Source: Burkholderiaceae bacterium
Lineage (GTDB): Bacteria > Pseudomonadota > Gammaproteobacteria > Burkholderiales > Burkholderiaceae_C
Assembly (NCBI GenBank): GCA_016790575.1
Contig: JAEUOU010000015.1
Coordinates: 1-64,000 of the forward strand
DNA: 64,000 nucleotides
Direction: 5' to 3'
The translations under genes and the position numbers were made by a program. The first letter of the stretch is position 1, and the number at the start of each line of letters is the position of its first letter. Positions 51,360 to 60,391 of this stretch are shown here, one piece after another. Below the pieces are notes generated by a model. It was given only the letters and a program-made list of their open reading frames with translations. It had not been told where the DNA came from and did no database searches.

Positions 51360-52709
51360 TCATTCCAGCCCGTAGGCTTTGCGCACCAGGGTGAGGGGGT
51401 GGCTCAGCGGCGGGCTGCCCAGGCCGTTGACGTCAAAGCCCTGGGCGATGTGGTGGCCGCCCAGCGGGCAGTCGGAGCTGATGTGGTCAGGCGCGCCGCC
51501 GTCTTTGTGCGCGGCCATGGCCTTGAAGACGGGTTTGCCGATTTTCAGGGCCTGCTGGTGGCTGCCTTTCTTGACGCCGAAGGTGCCGGCATGGCCGGAG
51601 CAGCGCTCGGTGGTCTGCACGCTGGTGCCGGGGATCATCTTGAGCATTTCTTCGGTTTTCCGGCCGATGTTCTGCACCCGGCCATGGCAGGGCACCTGGT
51701 AGCTGACCTTGCCCAGCGGCTGGGGAAACTCGGTCTTGAGCAGGCCGTCGCGTTTGCGGGCCATGAAGTACTCGAACGGGTCCCAGACATGCTCCTTGAC
51801 CAGCTGCGTGTCGGCGCAGTCGGGGAACATGAGCGGGATTTCCTGCTTGAACATGAGCGCGCAGCTGGGCACGGCGGCCAGGATGGCAAAGCCGTCTTTG
51901 GCGTATTTCGCCAGCACGGGGATGTTGGCTTCCTTGGCGGCGCGCACGGCCTCCAGGTCGCCCAGCTCCAGCTTGGGCATGCCGCAGCAGCGCTCTTTCT
52001 CGACCAGGGTGTAGGGGATGGCGTTGTGGTCGAGGATTTTCAGCAGGTCCAGGCCGATGCCGGGCTCGTTGTAGTTGATGTAGCAGGTGGAGAAGATGGC
52101 CACCTTGCCGGGGGTGCGCTCGCCGTTGACCACGGCGCTGGCGGCGGCAGCGGGCGCGGCAGACCGGAATTTGCGCGTGGCCAGCGACGGAAGCCACGCG
52201 TTTTTGTCCACGCCCAGCAGGTTTTCCATCGCGCCGCGGGCCACCTGGGTGCGGTTGACGGCGTTGGCCACCTGCACCACCACGGGGATGCCGGCAAAAC
52301 TGCCGTGCACGTCGGTGGAGGCCAGAAACTGCTCGGCCTTGCCGACCTTGCCCTGGCGGAACTTGATGGCCTTGGCGCGCAGCATGGTGTGGGGGAAGTC
52401 CAGGTTCCAGGCGTGCGGCGGCGTGTAGGGACACTTGGTCATGTAGCACAGGTCACACAGGTAACACTGGTCCACCACTTTCCAGTAGTCGGCCTTGGCG
52501 ACTCCGTCCATCTCCAGCGTGGGGCTGTTGTCCACCAGGTCGAACAGGGTGGGAAAGCTGCCGCACAGGCTGACGCAGCGGCGGCAGCCGTGGCAGATGT
52601 CGAAGATGCGCTCCAGCTCGGTAAAGCAGGCGGATTCGTCGTAGAAGGCGGGGTTTTGCCAGTCCAGCGGATGGCGCGTGGGCGCCTCCAGATTGCCTTC
52701 GCGGGTCAT
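51360..52709 (-). CDS. Heterodisulfide reductase-related Fe-S oxidoreductase (GlpC-like)
   Basis: 449 aa. Two 4Fe-4S binding motifs near the N-terminus, CHGCRRCVSLC and CYLCDLCYMTKCP, each continue the ferredoxin pattern. Two CCG domains follow, with EKERCCGMPKLELGD and VPCHGRVQNIG...ERCSGHAG; these bind non-cubane clusters or flavin partners in HdrB-like proteins. It probably passes electrons from a soluble donor to rubrerythrin or quinone. A strong hairpin lies in its 5' leader. AGGAGA precedes the ATG. Confidence 0.9.
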   Translation of the reverse strand: MTREGNLEAPTRHPLDWQNPAFYDESACFTELERIFDICHGCRRCVSLCGSFPTLFDLVDNSPTLEMDGVAKADYWKVVDQCYLCDLCYMTKCPYTPPHAWNLDFPHTMLRAKAIKFRQGKVGKAEQFLASTDVHGSFAGIPVVVQVANAVNRTQVARGAMENLLGVDKNAWLPSLATRKFRSAAPAAAASAVVNGERTPGKVAIFSTCYINYNEPGIGLDLLKILDHNAIPYTLVEKERCCGMPKLELGDLEAVRAAKEANIPVLAKYAKDGFAILAAVPSCALMFKQEIPLMFPDCADTQLVKEHVWDPFEYFMARKRDGLLKTEFPQPLGKVSYQVPCHGRVQNIGRKTEEMLKMIPGTSVQTTERCSGHAGTFGVKKGSHQQALKIGKPVFKAMAAHKDGGAPDHISSDCPLGGHHIAQGFDVNGLGSPPLSHPLTLVRKAYGLE

Positions 52710-52730
52710 GGGGTCGGTCTCCTCTGGTGG

Positions 52731-52773
52731 GTTTGGCCCAGGGTCCGGCGTGTGGCCAGACCCTGGGCCAAAC
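52731..52773 (-). promoter_or_regulatory. Perfect 15-bp stem-loop in the rubrerythrin / Fe-S intergenic region
   Basis: GTTTGGCCCAGGGTC (52731-52745) pairs fully with GACCCTGGGCCAAAC (52759-52773) around a 13-nt loop. A GC palindrome (52773-52786) abuts it. There is no T-tract. It is placed as expected for an mRNA processing or stability element. Confidence 0.7.
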
Positions 52774-52812
52774 GCCCGGCCGGGCGGCAGGGCGGTGGGA
52801 GGGGCGGACGCT

Positions 52813-53235
52813 TCAGTCCACCAGCTCGTTCAGGGCCTTCTGGTAGCGGTTGGCGTGGGAGCGCTCGGCCTTGGCCAGGGTTTCGAACCAGTCGGCGATT
52901 TCGTCAAAACCTTCCTCGCGGGCGGTCTTGGCCATGCCGGGGTACATGTCGGTGTACTCGTGCGTTTCGCCGGCGACCGCGGCGGCCAGGTTCTGGCGGG
53001 TGCTGCCGATGGGCAGGCCGGTGGCCGGGTCGCCGGATTGCTCCAGAAACTCCAGGTGGCCGTGCGCGTGGCCGGTTTCGCCTTCGGCGGTCGAGCGGAA
53101 CAGCGCCGCCACATCGTTCTGGCCTTCGACGTCGGCCTTGTTCGCGAAGTACAGGTAACGGCGGTTGGCCTGTGATTCGCCGGCGAAGGCGTCTTTCAGG
53201 TGCTGCTCGGTGCGGGAGCCTTTGAGTGTGGGCAT
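52813..53235 (-). CDS. Rubrerythrin family protein (no rubredoxin domain)
   Basis: 140 aa from ATG 53235. The diiron four-helix bundle has both ExxH motifs in the expected places: [53 protein letters not shown] and [11 protein letters not shown]. The rubredoxin tail of classical rubrerythrin is absent, so electrons must come from a partner, plausibly the Fe-S oxidoreductase downstream. It scavenges peroxide. First gene of a three-gene run. Confidence 0.93.
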   Translation of the reverse strand: MPTLKGSRTEQHLKDAFAGESQANRRYLYFANKADVEGQNDVAALFRSTAEGETGHAHGHLEFLEQSGDPATGLPIGSTRQNLAAAVAGETHEYTDMYPGMAKTAREEGFDEIADWFETLAKAERSHANRYQKALNELVD

Positions 53236-53449
53236 GGCGATCTCCTCATCGTGGGGTGGAACGGGGTGTTGCGTTACGGGGGCCAGCGGCGAAGGCTGGT
53301 CCCGCCGCTCCGCCAGCGTAGGCGCCAGCGCCTGCACAGTCCAATGAATGGCGTCAATCTCGCCGATGAAATAAAGCTATGGCGATGCGGGAATGCAGCA
53401 GCAGGCCGTGGCCCTTGCCAGGTGTTGTCGGGAGAGTCCGAAATACTCT

Positions 53450-53508
53450 GATTTCAATAGCATAAATCGACCTTTTTACGCTGGGTATCGCCACTTTTCG
53501 CCAAAATT
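53450..53508 (+). repeat. Dispersed 55-bp repeat, copy F
   Basis: AATAGCATAAATCGAC, CCTTTTTACGCTGGGTATCG and CCACTTTTCGCC. This is the closest copy to the consensus and lies entirely in intergenic DNA. Confidence 0.72.
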
Positions 53509-53578
53509 CGACCGCCCCAGCCCTTTTTCACGCGCCCCGGTCTGGCGGTAAAGCGTCAGACAATCTTTATTACAGATA

Positions 53579-53607
53579 TTGCAAACGCTCGCGACCAAAC
53601 GTAATAT
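53579..53607 (+). promoter_or_regulatory. Sigma-70 promoter of the paaX-like gene, leaderless layout
   Basis: TTGCAA (53579-53584), 17-nt spacer, TAATAT (53602-53607). The ATG at 53614 starts 7 nt after the -10, at the expected transcription start. No ribosome site is present between. Confidence 0.6.
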
Positions 53608-53613
53608 TCCGCC

Positions 53614-54471
53614 ATGAACGTCAGTCCGCGCGCGCTGATCCTGAACCTCCTGCTGGGGGCCGGCGGCGCGCCCCTGGGCGCGCGCGAGGCGGTGGCCGCC
53701 TGCGCGCTGATGGGCGTGCAGGAAGGCAGCACCCGGGTGGCGCTGGCGCGCCTGGTGGCTGCCGGCATGCTGCAACCGGGCGGACGCGGGCTGTACACAC
53801 TGGGCGCCGCCGCGCAACCCCTGGCGGCCGATGTCGCCACCTGGCGGGCCGGCGAGCAGCGGGTGCGCCCCTGGCTTGGCGACTGGGTGGCCGTACACGC
53901 CGGAGCGCTGGGACGCAGCGACCGCGCCGCGCTGCGCAGCCGCGAACGGGCGCTGGACCTGCTGGGCCTGGCCGAGCTGGAGCGCGGCCTGTACCTGCGC
54001 CCGGACAACCTGGCCGGTGGCGTGGCCGGCGTGCGCGCGCGCCTGGCCAGCCTGTGCCCGAATTCGGACCTGACGGTATTTGTTGCCCGCGATCTGGGCC
54101 CCACCCGCGAGCGTGACGCCCACGGCCTGTGGGATGGCGCCGGCCTGAACCATGCCTACGCCGAACGCACCGACCGGCTGGACCGGTGGCTTGCCGGCGC
54201 TGGCTCGCTGTCGCTCGATGAAGCGGCCCGCGAATCGCTGGTCATGGGCCACGACGCCATCCACGCGCTGGTGTTCGACCCACTGCTACCCGAACCCATG
54301 GTGAACACCACCGCCCGCGCCGCCTTTGCCGACGCCGTGCGCCGCTTCGACGCGGCCGGGCAACTTATCTGGCAGCAGTTTCTGGCCGGCTCGCGGCGCA
54401 CGCCGCCGAGCGGTCCAGCCGCCGCCCAACTGGCCACCCCCCACCCCGCTGATCTGGAGACTCTGCCATGA
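53614..54471 (+). CDS. PaaX family transcriptional regulator
   Basis: 285 aa. The N-terminal winged HTH has SPRALILNLLLGAGGAPLGAR and QEGSTRVALARLVAAGML. The middle domain has VRPWLGDWVAVHAGAL and GLYLRPDNLAGGV, and the C-terminal part LVMGHDAIHALVFDPLLPEPM, all in PaaX order. PaaX represses phenylacetate catabolism and is relieved by phenylacetyl-CoA; here the target is more likely the coupled acyl-CoA dehydrogenase (ATGA overlap). No paa gene is nearby. Confidence 0.88.
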   Translation: MNVSPRALILNLLLGAGGAPLGAREAVAACALMGVQEGSTRVALARLVAAGMLQPGGRGLYTLGAAAQPLAADVATWRAGEQRVRPWLGDWVAVHAGALGRSDRAALRSRERALDLLGLAELERGLYLRPDNLAGGVAGVRARLASLCPNSDLTVFVARDLGPTRERDAHGLWDGAGLNHAYAERTDRLDRWLAGAGSLSLDEAARESLVMGHDAIHALVFDPLLPEPMVNTTARAAFADAVRRFDAAGQLIWQQFLAGSRRTPPSGPAAAQLATPHPADLETLP

Positions 54472-56147
54472 ACGCCCCCGAAACCCTGCCGCGCGACACC
54501 CTGTATCTGGCCCAGACCCACGAGGTGAGCAACGTCTCGCGCGAACTGGTGGACTACAACCCCTTCACGCAGGACGCCGCCCTGGTGGAAGGCGTGGCAC
54601 GCGAAGGCGCCGGCTGGGCGCAGGAGTCGCTCACCGCCTTCGGGCAGCTCACCGGCTCGGCCGAGTACATCGAGCTGGGCGCGCTGGCCAACCGCCACCC
54701 ACCTGAGTTCGACACCCACGACCGTTTTGGCAACCGGGTCGATCTGGTGCGCTTCCACCCGAGCTACCACCGGCTGATGCAGACCGCCATCGAGCACGGC
54801 CTGCATGCCTCGCCCTGGACCGACCCCAAGCCCGGCGCCCACGTGGCCCGCGCCGCCCGCACCTACCTGCAGACCCAGGTGGAGGCCGGCCACGGCTGCC
54901 CGATCACGATGACGTTTGCGGCCATCCCGGCGCTGCGCCACACGCCTGCGCTGGGCGCCCTGTGGGAGCCGAAGATCACCGCCCGGGTGTACGACCCGCG
55001 CAACGTGCCCGATGCGCAAAAAGCCGGCCTGACCATCGGCATGGCGATGACCGAGAAACAGGGCGGCTCGGACGTGCGGGCCAACAGCACCCGCGCCTAC
55101 CCGGTGGGCCTGGAAGGCCCGGGCCAGGCCTACGAGCTGGTGGGCCACAAGTATTTCGTCTCGGCCCCGATGTGTGACGCCTTCCTGGTGCTGGCGCAGG
55201 CGCCGGGCGGACTCTCCTGCTTTCTGCTGCCGCGCTGGCGGCCGGACGGCACCAAGAACCCGCTGCAGGTGCTGCGGCTGAAACGCAAGATGGGCAATGT
55301 GTCGAACGCGTCCAGCGAGACCGAGCTGCGGGGCGCGCTGGCCTGGATGGTGGGCGAGGAAGGCCGCGGCGTGCGCACCATCATCGACATGGTGGCCATG
55401 ACACGCTTTGACTGCATGATCGGCTCCACCGCCGGGCAACGGGCGGCGGTGGCGCAGGCGCTGCACCACTGCTCGATCCGCTCGGCCTTCGGCCGGGTGC
55501 TGAACGAACAGCCGCTGATGCAGAACGTGCTGGCCGACCTGGTGCTGGAGCACGAAGGATCGCTGGCGCTGACGCTGCGCATGGCCCGTGCGATGGACCA
55601 CCGCGACGACCCGCACGAAGACCTGCTGGTGCGCCTAGTCACCGCCGTGGGCAAATACTGGATCTGCAAACGCACCCCGAACCACGCCTACGAGGCGATG
55701 GAGTGCATCGGGGGCAGCGGCGTGATGGAAGACAGCCCCTTCCCGCGCCTGTTCCGCGAGTCGCCCGTCAACGCCATCTGGGAAGGCAGCGGCAACGTGC
55801 AGTGCCTGGACGTGCTGCGCGCGATGCAGAAAACCCCCGCCGTGGTCGACGCCTTCTTCCGCGAGGTGGGACAGGCGCGCGGCGCCAACGCGGCGCTGGA
55901 CGGCTGGGTGGCGGCGCTGAAGAAGGAGTTCCGCGACCTGTCGGACCTGGAATACCGCGCCCGCGGTGTCGTGGACCACATGGCGCTGGCCATCCAGGCG
56001 GCGCTGCTGGTGCAGCACGCGCCGGCGGCCGTGGCGGATGCGTTCTGCGCCTCGCGCCTGGGCGGCGAGGGCCACCGCAATTACGGCAGCCTGCCCCGGG
56101 GGGTGGACTGCGCGGCCATCATCGCGCGGGCGACGCCGCGCGCCTGA
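54468..56147 (+). CDS. AidB-like acyl-CoA dehydrogenase
   Basis: 559 aa. [23 protein letters not shown] (two parts), [39 protein letters not shown] and [25 protein letters not shown] match the AidB branch, which is longer than ordinary acyl-CoA dehydrogenases. The arginine-containing [14 protein letters not shown] motif near the FAD site is present. AidB is induced by alkylation damage and binds FAD and DNA in E. coli; plain isovaleryl-CoA-type activity is an alternative. It is translationally coupled to the PaaX-like regulator. Confidence 0.88.
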   Translation: MNAPETLPRDTLYLAQTHEVSNVSRELVDYNPFTQDAALVEGVAREGAGWAQESLTAFGQLTGSAEYIELGALANRHPPEFDTHDRFGNRVDLVRFHPSYHRLMQTAIEHGLHASPWTDPKPGAHVARAARTYLQTQVEAGHGCPITMTFAAIPALRHTPALGALWEPKITARVYDPRNVPDAQKAGLTIGMAMTEKQGGSDVRANSTRAYPVGLEGPGQAYELVGHKYFVSAPMCDAFLVLAQAPGGLSCFLLPRWRPDGTKNPLQVLRLKRKMGNVSNASSETELRGALAWMVGEEGRGVRTIIDMVAMTRFDCMIGSTAGQRAAVAQALHHCSIRSAFGRVLNEQPLMQNVLADLVLEHEGSLALTLRMARAMDHRDDPHEDLLVRLVTAVGKYWICKRTPNHAYEAMECIGGSGVMEDSPFPRLFRESPVNAIWEGSGNVQCLDVLRAMQKTPAVVDAFFREVGQARGANAALDGWVAALKKEFRDLSDLEYRARGVVDHMALAIQAALLVQHAPAAVADAFCASRLGGEGHRNYGSLPRGVDCAAIIARATPRA

Positions 56148-56179
56148 AGCGGCCGTCCGCCAAACACCCCGGCATCGCA

Positions 56180-56185
56180 TAAAAT
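56180..56185 (+). promoter_or_regulatory. Candidate -10 of valS
   Basis: TAAAAT in GCATAAAATTG. The leader would be about 100 nt and contain three hairpins. The -35 is weak. Confidence 0.45.
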
Positions 56186-56198
56186 TGACCGATCTCCA

Positions 56199-56273
56199 CC
56201 CCGCCTGGACCGGCGGGGCAACGGCATCCCGACGGATGCCGTTGTTCATTCCGCGATACCGCCCCAACGGGCG
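56199..56273 (+). promoter_or_regulatory. Structured valS leader with three hairpins
   Basis: Hairpin 1: CCCCGCC (56199-56205) / GGCGGGG (56212-56218). Hairpin 2: CAACGGCATCC (56219-56229) / GGATGCCGTTG (56234-56244), 11 perfect pairs with a 4-nt loop. Hairpin 3: CGCCC (56260-56264) / GGGCG (56269-56273). Hairpin 2 is followed by TTCATT, so it could be a weak terminator or attenuator. No leader peptide rich in Val codons is seen. Confidence 0.55.
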
Positions 56274-56292
56274 ATCCCTATTGAGCGACCCC

Positions 56293-59196
56293 ATGAGCGA
56301 CACCCTCCAGCAGCCCGGCCTGCAATCCCTGTCCAAATCGTTCGAGCCCGCCGCGCTGGAAGCGCACTGGGGCCCTGAATGGGAAAAGCGCGGCTACGGC
56401 GTCGCGGGTTTCCGCGGCACCTCAGCACCCAGCGCCGAAGCAGCGGCGGCGGGCCGGAACTTTGCCATCCAGCTGCCGCCGCCCAACGTGACCGGCACGC
56501 TGCACATGGGCCATGCGTTCAACCAGACCATCATGGACAGCCTGACCCGCTACCACCGCATGATGGGCTTCAACACCGCGTGGATTCCCGGTACCGACCA
56601 CGCCGGCATCGCCACGCAGATCGTGGTGGAGCGCCAGCTGCAGGAAAAAGGCATCAGCCGCCACGACATGGGCCCGACACCCGCCGAGGCACGCAAGAAC
56701 TTCGTCGCCAAGGTGTGGGAGTGGAAGGAGCAATCGGGCAACACCATCACCTCGCAGATGCGCCGCATGGGCGACAGCGTGGACTGGAGCCGCGAATACT
56801 TCACCATGGACGAGAAGCTCTCGGGTGTGGTCACCGACACCTTCGTGAAGCTGTACGAGCAGGGCCTGATCTACCGCGGCAAACGCCTGGTGAACTGGGA
56901 CCCGGTGCTGATGTCCGCCGTGTCGGACCTGGAGGTGGAAAGCGAGGAGGAAGACGGCCACCTGTGGCACATCCAGTACCCGCTGGTGGACGGCTCAGGC
57001 CACCTGACCGTGGCCACCACCCGCCCGGAAACGCTCCTGGGCGACGTGGCCGTGATGGTGCACCCGGAGGATGAGCGCTACGCACACCTGATCGGCCACT
57101 ATGTGCGGCTGCCTCTGTGTGACCGTGAAATCCCGGTGATTGCCGACGAGTATGTGGACCGGACCTTCGGCACCGGCGTGGTGAAGGTCACGCCGGCGCA
57201 CGACGCCAACGACTACGCGGTGGGCCAGCGGCATCAGCTGCCGATCATCGGTGTGCTGCACCTCAATGCGACCATCAACGACAACGCCCCGCAAAAATAC
57301 CGCGGCCTGGACCGCTTTGTCGCCCGCAAGCAGGTGGTGGCGGACCTCGAAGCCGCCGGTCTGCTGGCCGAGGTCAAGAAGCACAAACTGATGGTGCCGC
57401 GCTGCGCCCGCACCGGCCAGGTGATCGAGCCCATGCTGACCGACCAGTGGTTTGTGGCGATGACCAAGGTGTCCGACCAGGACCCGACCGGAAAAAGCAT
57501 CACGCAGAAAGCCATCGACGCCGTGGCCAGCGGCCAAGTGCGCTTCGTGCCGGAAAACTGGGTGAACACCTACAACCAGTGGATGAACAACATCCAGGAC
57601 TGGTGCATCAGCCGCCAGCTGTGGTGGGGCCACCAGATTCCGGCCTGGTACGACGAGCAAGGCCAGGTCTATGTGGCCCGCACCGAAGCCGAGGCGCAGG
57701 TGCTGGCGGGCGCGGGCAAGACACTGACCCGTGACCCGGATGTGCTCGACACCTGGTACTCGTCGGCGCTGGTGCCTTTCAGCACGATGGGCTGGCCGGG
57801 CCAGGGTGACAAGGCAACCGACGACTACAACCTCTACCTGCCCAGCAGTGTGCTGGTCACGGGCTACGACATCATCTTCTTCTGGGTGGCCCGGATGATC
57901 ATGATGACCACCCACTTCACCGGCCGCGTGCCGTTCCGCGACGTCTACATCCACGGCCTGGTGCGCGACGCCCAGGGCCAGAAGATGAGCAAGTCGGAAG
58001 GCAACGTGCTCGACCCGGTGGACCTGATCGACGGCATTGCCCTGCCGCCGCTGCTGGACAAGCGCACCACCGGCCTGCGCAAGCCGGAAACCGCGCCCAA
58101 GGTGCGCAAGCAGACCGAAAAGGAATTCCCCGACGGCATTCCCGCCTACGGCGCCGACGCACTGCGCTTCACCTTTGCGGCGCTGGCCTCGCTGGGGCGC
58201 AGCATCAACTTCGACAGCAAACGCTGCGAGGGCTACCGCAATTTCTGCAACAAGCTGTGGAACGCCACGCGCTTTGTGCTGATGAACTGCGAAGGCCAGG
58301 ACTGTGGCCTGTCCGACCACAGCGCCGACGCCTGTGTGCCCGGCGGCGGCTATCTCGACTTCTCCCAGGCCGACCGCTGGATCGTCTCGCGCCTGCAGCG
58401 GGTGGAAGCCGAAGTGGCCAAGGGCTTTGCCGAGTACCGCCTGGACAACGTGGCCAACGCCATCTACGACTTCGTCTGGAACGAGTTCTGCGACTGGTAC
58501 CTGGAAATCGCCAAGGTGCAGATCAACACCGGCAATGACGAACAGAAACGTGGCACCCGCCGCACGCTGATCCGCACGCTGGAAACCATCCTGCGGCTCG
58601 CCCACCCGATCACGCCCTTCATCACCGAGGAGCTCTGGCAGAAGGTGGCCCCGGTGGCCGGACGCGCCGGTGCCTCGGTGAGCGTCGCGGCCTATCCGGT
58701 GAGCCAGCCCGAACGCATTGACGAGGCCGCCGAAGCCCATGTGGCCCGGCTCAAGACCCTGGTCGATGCCTGCCGCAACCTGCGCGGCGAGATGAACGTG
58801 TCACCCGCCACCCGGCTGCCGCTGTATGCCGTGGGCGACGCCGCGTTCATGCGCATGGCCGGGCCGGTGCTGCAGGCGCTGGCCAAACTCAGCGAAGTCC
58901 GGGTGTTCGACGACGAAGCCAGCTGGGCCGCAGCCGCCCAGACGGCACCGGTCGCCGTGGTGGGCGACACCCGGCTGTGCCTGTTCATCGAAATCGACGT
59001 GGCGGCAGAAAAAGTCCGCCTGGGCAAGGAAGCGGCCCGTCTGGAAGGCGAAATTGCCAAGGCCGGCGGCAAACTGGCCAACGAGGCCTTTGTGGCCAAG
59101 GCACCGGCGGCGGTGCTGGAACAGGAGAGAAAGCGCCTGGCCGACTTCACGGCCACGCTGGCGAAGATTCGCGATCAGCTGGCACGGTTGGGCTGA
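56293..59196 (+). CDS. valS: Valyl-tRNA synthetase
   Basis: 967 aa from ATG 56293 ([19 protein letters not shown]). Class I signatures are HMGH (residues 71-74) in [13 protein letters not shown] and KMSKS (564-568) in [16 protein letters not shown]. The editing domain has [15 protein letters not shown] and [16 protein letters not shown]. An anticodon-binding domain and a C-terminal coiled coil ([21 protein letters not shown], split) complete the usual architecture. It charges tRNA-Val and edits threonine. Confidence 0.97.
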   Translation: MSDTLQQPGLQSLSKSFEPAALEAHWGPEWEKRGYGVAGFRGTSAPSAEAAAAGRNFAIQLPPPNVTGTLHMGHAFNQTIMDSLTRYHRMMGFNTAWIPGTDHAGIATQIVVERQLQEKGISRHDMGPTPAEARKNFVAKVWEWKEQSGNTITSQMRRMGDSVDWSREYFTMDEKLSGVVTDTFVKLYEQGLIYRGKRLVNWDPVLMSAVSDLEVESEEEDGHLWHIQYPLVDGSGHLTVATTRPETLLGDVAVMVHPEDERYAHLIGHYVRLPLCDREIPVIADEYVDRTFGTGVVKVTPAHDANDYAVGQRHQLPIIGVLHLNATINDNAPQKYRGLDRFVARKQVVADLEAAGLLAEVKKHKLMVPRCARTGQVIEPMLTDQWFVAMTKVSDQDPTGKSITQKAIDAVASGQVRFVPENWVNTYNQWMNNIQDWCISRQLWWGHQIPAWYDEQGQVYVARTEAEAQVLAGAGKTLTRDPDVLDTWYSSALVPFSTMGWPGQGDKATDDYNLYLPSSVLVTGYDIIFFWVARMIMMTTHFTGRVPFRDVYIHGLVRDAQGQKMSKSEGNVLDPVDLIDGIALPPLLDKRTTGLRKPETAPKVRKQTEKEFPDGIPAYGADALRFTFAALASLGRSINFDSKRCEGYRNFCNKLWNATRFVLMNCEGQDCGLSDHSADACVPGGGYLDFSQADRWIVSRLQRVEAEVAKGFAEYRLDNVANAIYDFVWNEFCDWYLEIAKVQINTGNDEQKRGTRRTLIRTLETILRLAHPITPFITEELWQKVAPVAGRAGASVSVAAYPVSQPERIDEAAEAHVARLKTLVDACRNLRGEMNVSPATRLPLYAVGDAAFMRMAGPVLQALAKLSEVRVFDDEASWAAAAQTAPVAVVGDTRLCLFIEIDVAAEKVRLGKEAARLEGEIAKAGGKLANEAFVAKAPAAVLEQERKRLADFTATLAKIRDQLARLG

Positions 59197-59214
59197 AGCC
59201 TCGGCGGGGCTTGC

Positions 59215-59547
59215 TCACCCGCGCAGCACGATCATCATGCGGCTCACCGTGGGCCGCAACCGGCTCCACCAGCGCCACGCCGTCCAGGCCCGAGCCGGCC
59301 AGGTGACAAGCCGCCGGGGCCTCCAGATCACCAGCACGGAAACGGCAACCACCACAACCAGCGGATGGTCTCGCACCCAGAGGCCCGCAAGGCGCACCCC
59401 GTCCGCGATCGCCAATGGGGTTGCCAGAACCTCCGATTGCCTGGCCAACTCGCCGCGCAATTGCGCCGACTGCGCGGTCAGTTCCACCCGGCGCCGGGCC
59501 AGCCGATCACGGGTTGACTCGTGGATTGGTGACGCCGGCGAAGTCAT
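59215..59547 (-). CDS. YqjK-like protein
   Basis: 110 aa from ATG 59547. A basic/Gln-rich helix (RDRLARRRVELTAQSAQLRGEL, split) precedes one membrane segment (DHPLVVVVAVSVLVIW) and a Trp/Arg-rich tail. Size, layout and position after a YqjD and a YqjE gene fit YqjK. Function is unknown. It overlaps yqjE by 4 nt and is convergent with valS. Confidence 0.75.
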   Translation of the reverse strand: MTSPASPIHESTRDRLARRRVELTAQSAQLRGELARQSEVLATPLAIADGVRLAGLWVRDHPLVVVVAVSVLVIWRPRRLVTWPARAWTAWRWWSRLRPTVSRMMIVLRG

Positions 59548-59918
59548 GGTTCGAGCTTGGTGCGGTCTTTCTGAAGCTCGCGGATACTCTCGGCAAACAG
59601 GCGCGAACCTTGTCGCACCCGATCCCGCGCAACCCAGGCCGCCACGATGCCTCCACTGACAAAAAGTGTGGCGAATACCGCCAGCGCCAGCAAGCGGTGC
59701 GAGTCCCACAACAGCACGGTCAGGAAGATGGCAAGAAAAGCCACCCCGACACTGAGCATGGTGAGGGCAATCGCCCCATAAAGCAGGATTTCGCCGAGCC
59801 GAAGTGCCTCTTCGCGGGCTTCGACGGACAGGAGTTCGAGGCGAACCTGGGCCAGACCCAGCAAAGTCGCCGCCAGGCCCCTCAAAGACCTGGCCAGTGG
59901 CGGCGGCTGTTCCGACAC
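59544..59918 (-). CDS. YqjE / phage-holin superfamily membrane protein
   Basis: 124 aa. An amphipathic helix (LLGLAQVRLELLSVEAREEALR) is followed by two membrane helices with a short turn (about 45-70 and 75-98), the DUF1469/YqjE layout. It is in the yqjD-yqjE-yqjK order known from E. coli, where the proteins sit in the inner membrane. Function is not established. Confidence 0.85.
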   Translation of the reverse strand: MSEQPPPLARSLRGLAATLLGLAQVRLELLSVEAREEALRLGEILLYGAIALTMLSVGVAFLAIFLTVLLWDSHRLLALAVFATLFVSGGIVAAWVARDRVRQGSRLFAESIRELQKDRTKLEP

Positions 59919-59944
59919 TCAATGACCTGACTGGACAGCGCCGT

Positions 59945-60265
59945 TCACCGACGCCCGATCAGCAGTCCGACAATCAACCCCACCCCGGCGGCCGCGCCAA
60001 TGGCTTTCCAGGGGTGCTCGTGCACATAGTCATCGGTGGCGCGAGCGACTTCGCGGGTCTTGGCCCGGATCGCCGCTTCCGCATCGGCCAGTTTGTATCG
60101 GGCTTCCTTCAGGTTCAGGGCCACGCGCTCGCGCAATTCAGCCACTTTGCCTTCGGTTTGATGTGCGGTGGCTGCAAGCAGTTCCTCGGCGTCGGCAATG
60201 ACGAGTTTGAGGTCGGCAACCAGCTTTTCCTTGCTGGCCAGATTGGTTTCGTTGACAGTGTTCAT
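59945..60265 (-). CDS. YqjD/ElaB family (DUF883) ribosome-associated membrane protein
   Basis: 106 aa from ATG 60265. A helical cytosolic part (LVADLKLVIADAEELLAATA, AELRERVALNLKEAR) precedes one C-terminal membrane helix (HPWKAIGAAAGVGLIVGLLIGRR, split) that ends in Gly-Arg-Arg. E. coli YqjD and ElaB bind ribosomes at the membrane in stationary phase. First of the yqjDEK run. Confidence 0.9.
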   Translation of the reverse strand: MNTVNETNLASKEKLVADLKLVIADAEELLAATAHQTEGKVAELRERVALNLKEARYKLADAEAAIRAKTREVARATDDYVHEHPWKAIGAAAGVGLIVGLLIGRR

Positions 60266-60344
60266 GGCTTTTTCCCTCCGGCTGAAAATGGATGACGCAA
60301 ACATTTTGGCAGCAAACCGCGTCGCCACACGCATCTCCCCAAAA

Positions 60345-60375
60345 GAAAAAAGGTGCTTGTGAAGCACCTTTTTTC
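60345..60375 (-). terminator. Intrinsic terminator of aspS (works in either direction by sequence)
   Basis: Stem of 14 pairs: 60345-60358 with 60362-60375, loop GTG. The core is AAGGTGCTT/AAGCACCTT flanked by A-runs and T-runs, so both strands end in a U-tract. It lies 16 nt after the aspS stop and before the yqjD start. Confidence 0.88.
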
Positions 60376-60391
60376 TCTGGAACCAGCGGTT

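Larger units (their letters stand above)
53236..53613. other. 378-nt intergenic region between rubrerythrin and paaX-like genes
   Basis: Gene-free. It carries the rubrerythrin upstream region (53236-53400, GC-rich), dispersed repeat F (53450-53508) and an AT-rich patch with the paaX promoter (53560-53613). I found no small ORF with family similarity. Confidence 0.6.

Noticed and set aside
50688-53225. 845-residue open frame on the plus strand opposite DUF3501, the Fe-S oxidoreductase and rubrerythrin
   Set aside because: It is the complement of three well-supported genes, has low-complexity His/Val/Gly-rich composition and no recognisable domain; typical of high-GC shadow frames.
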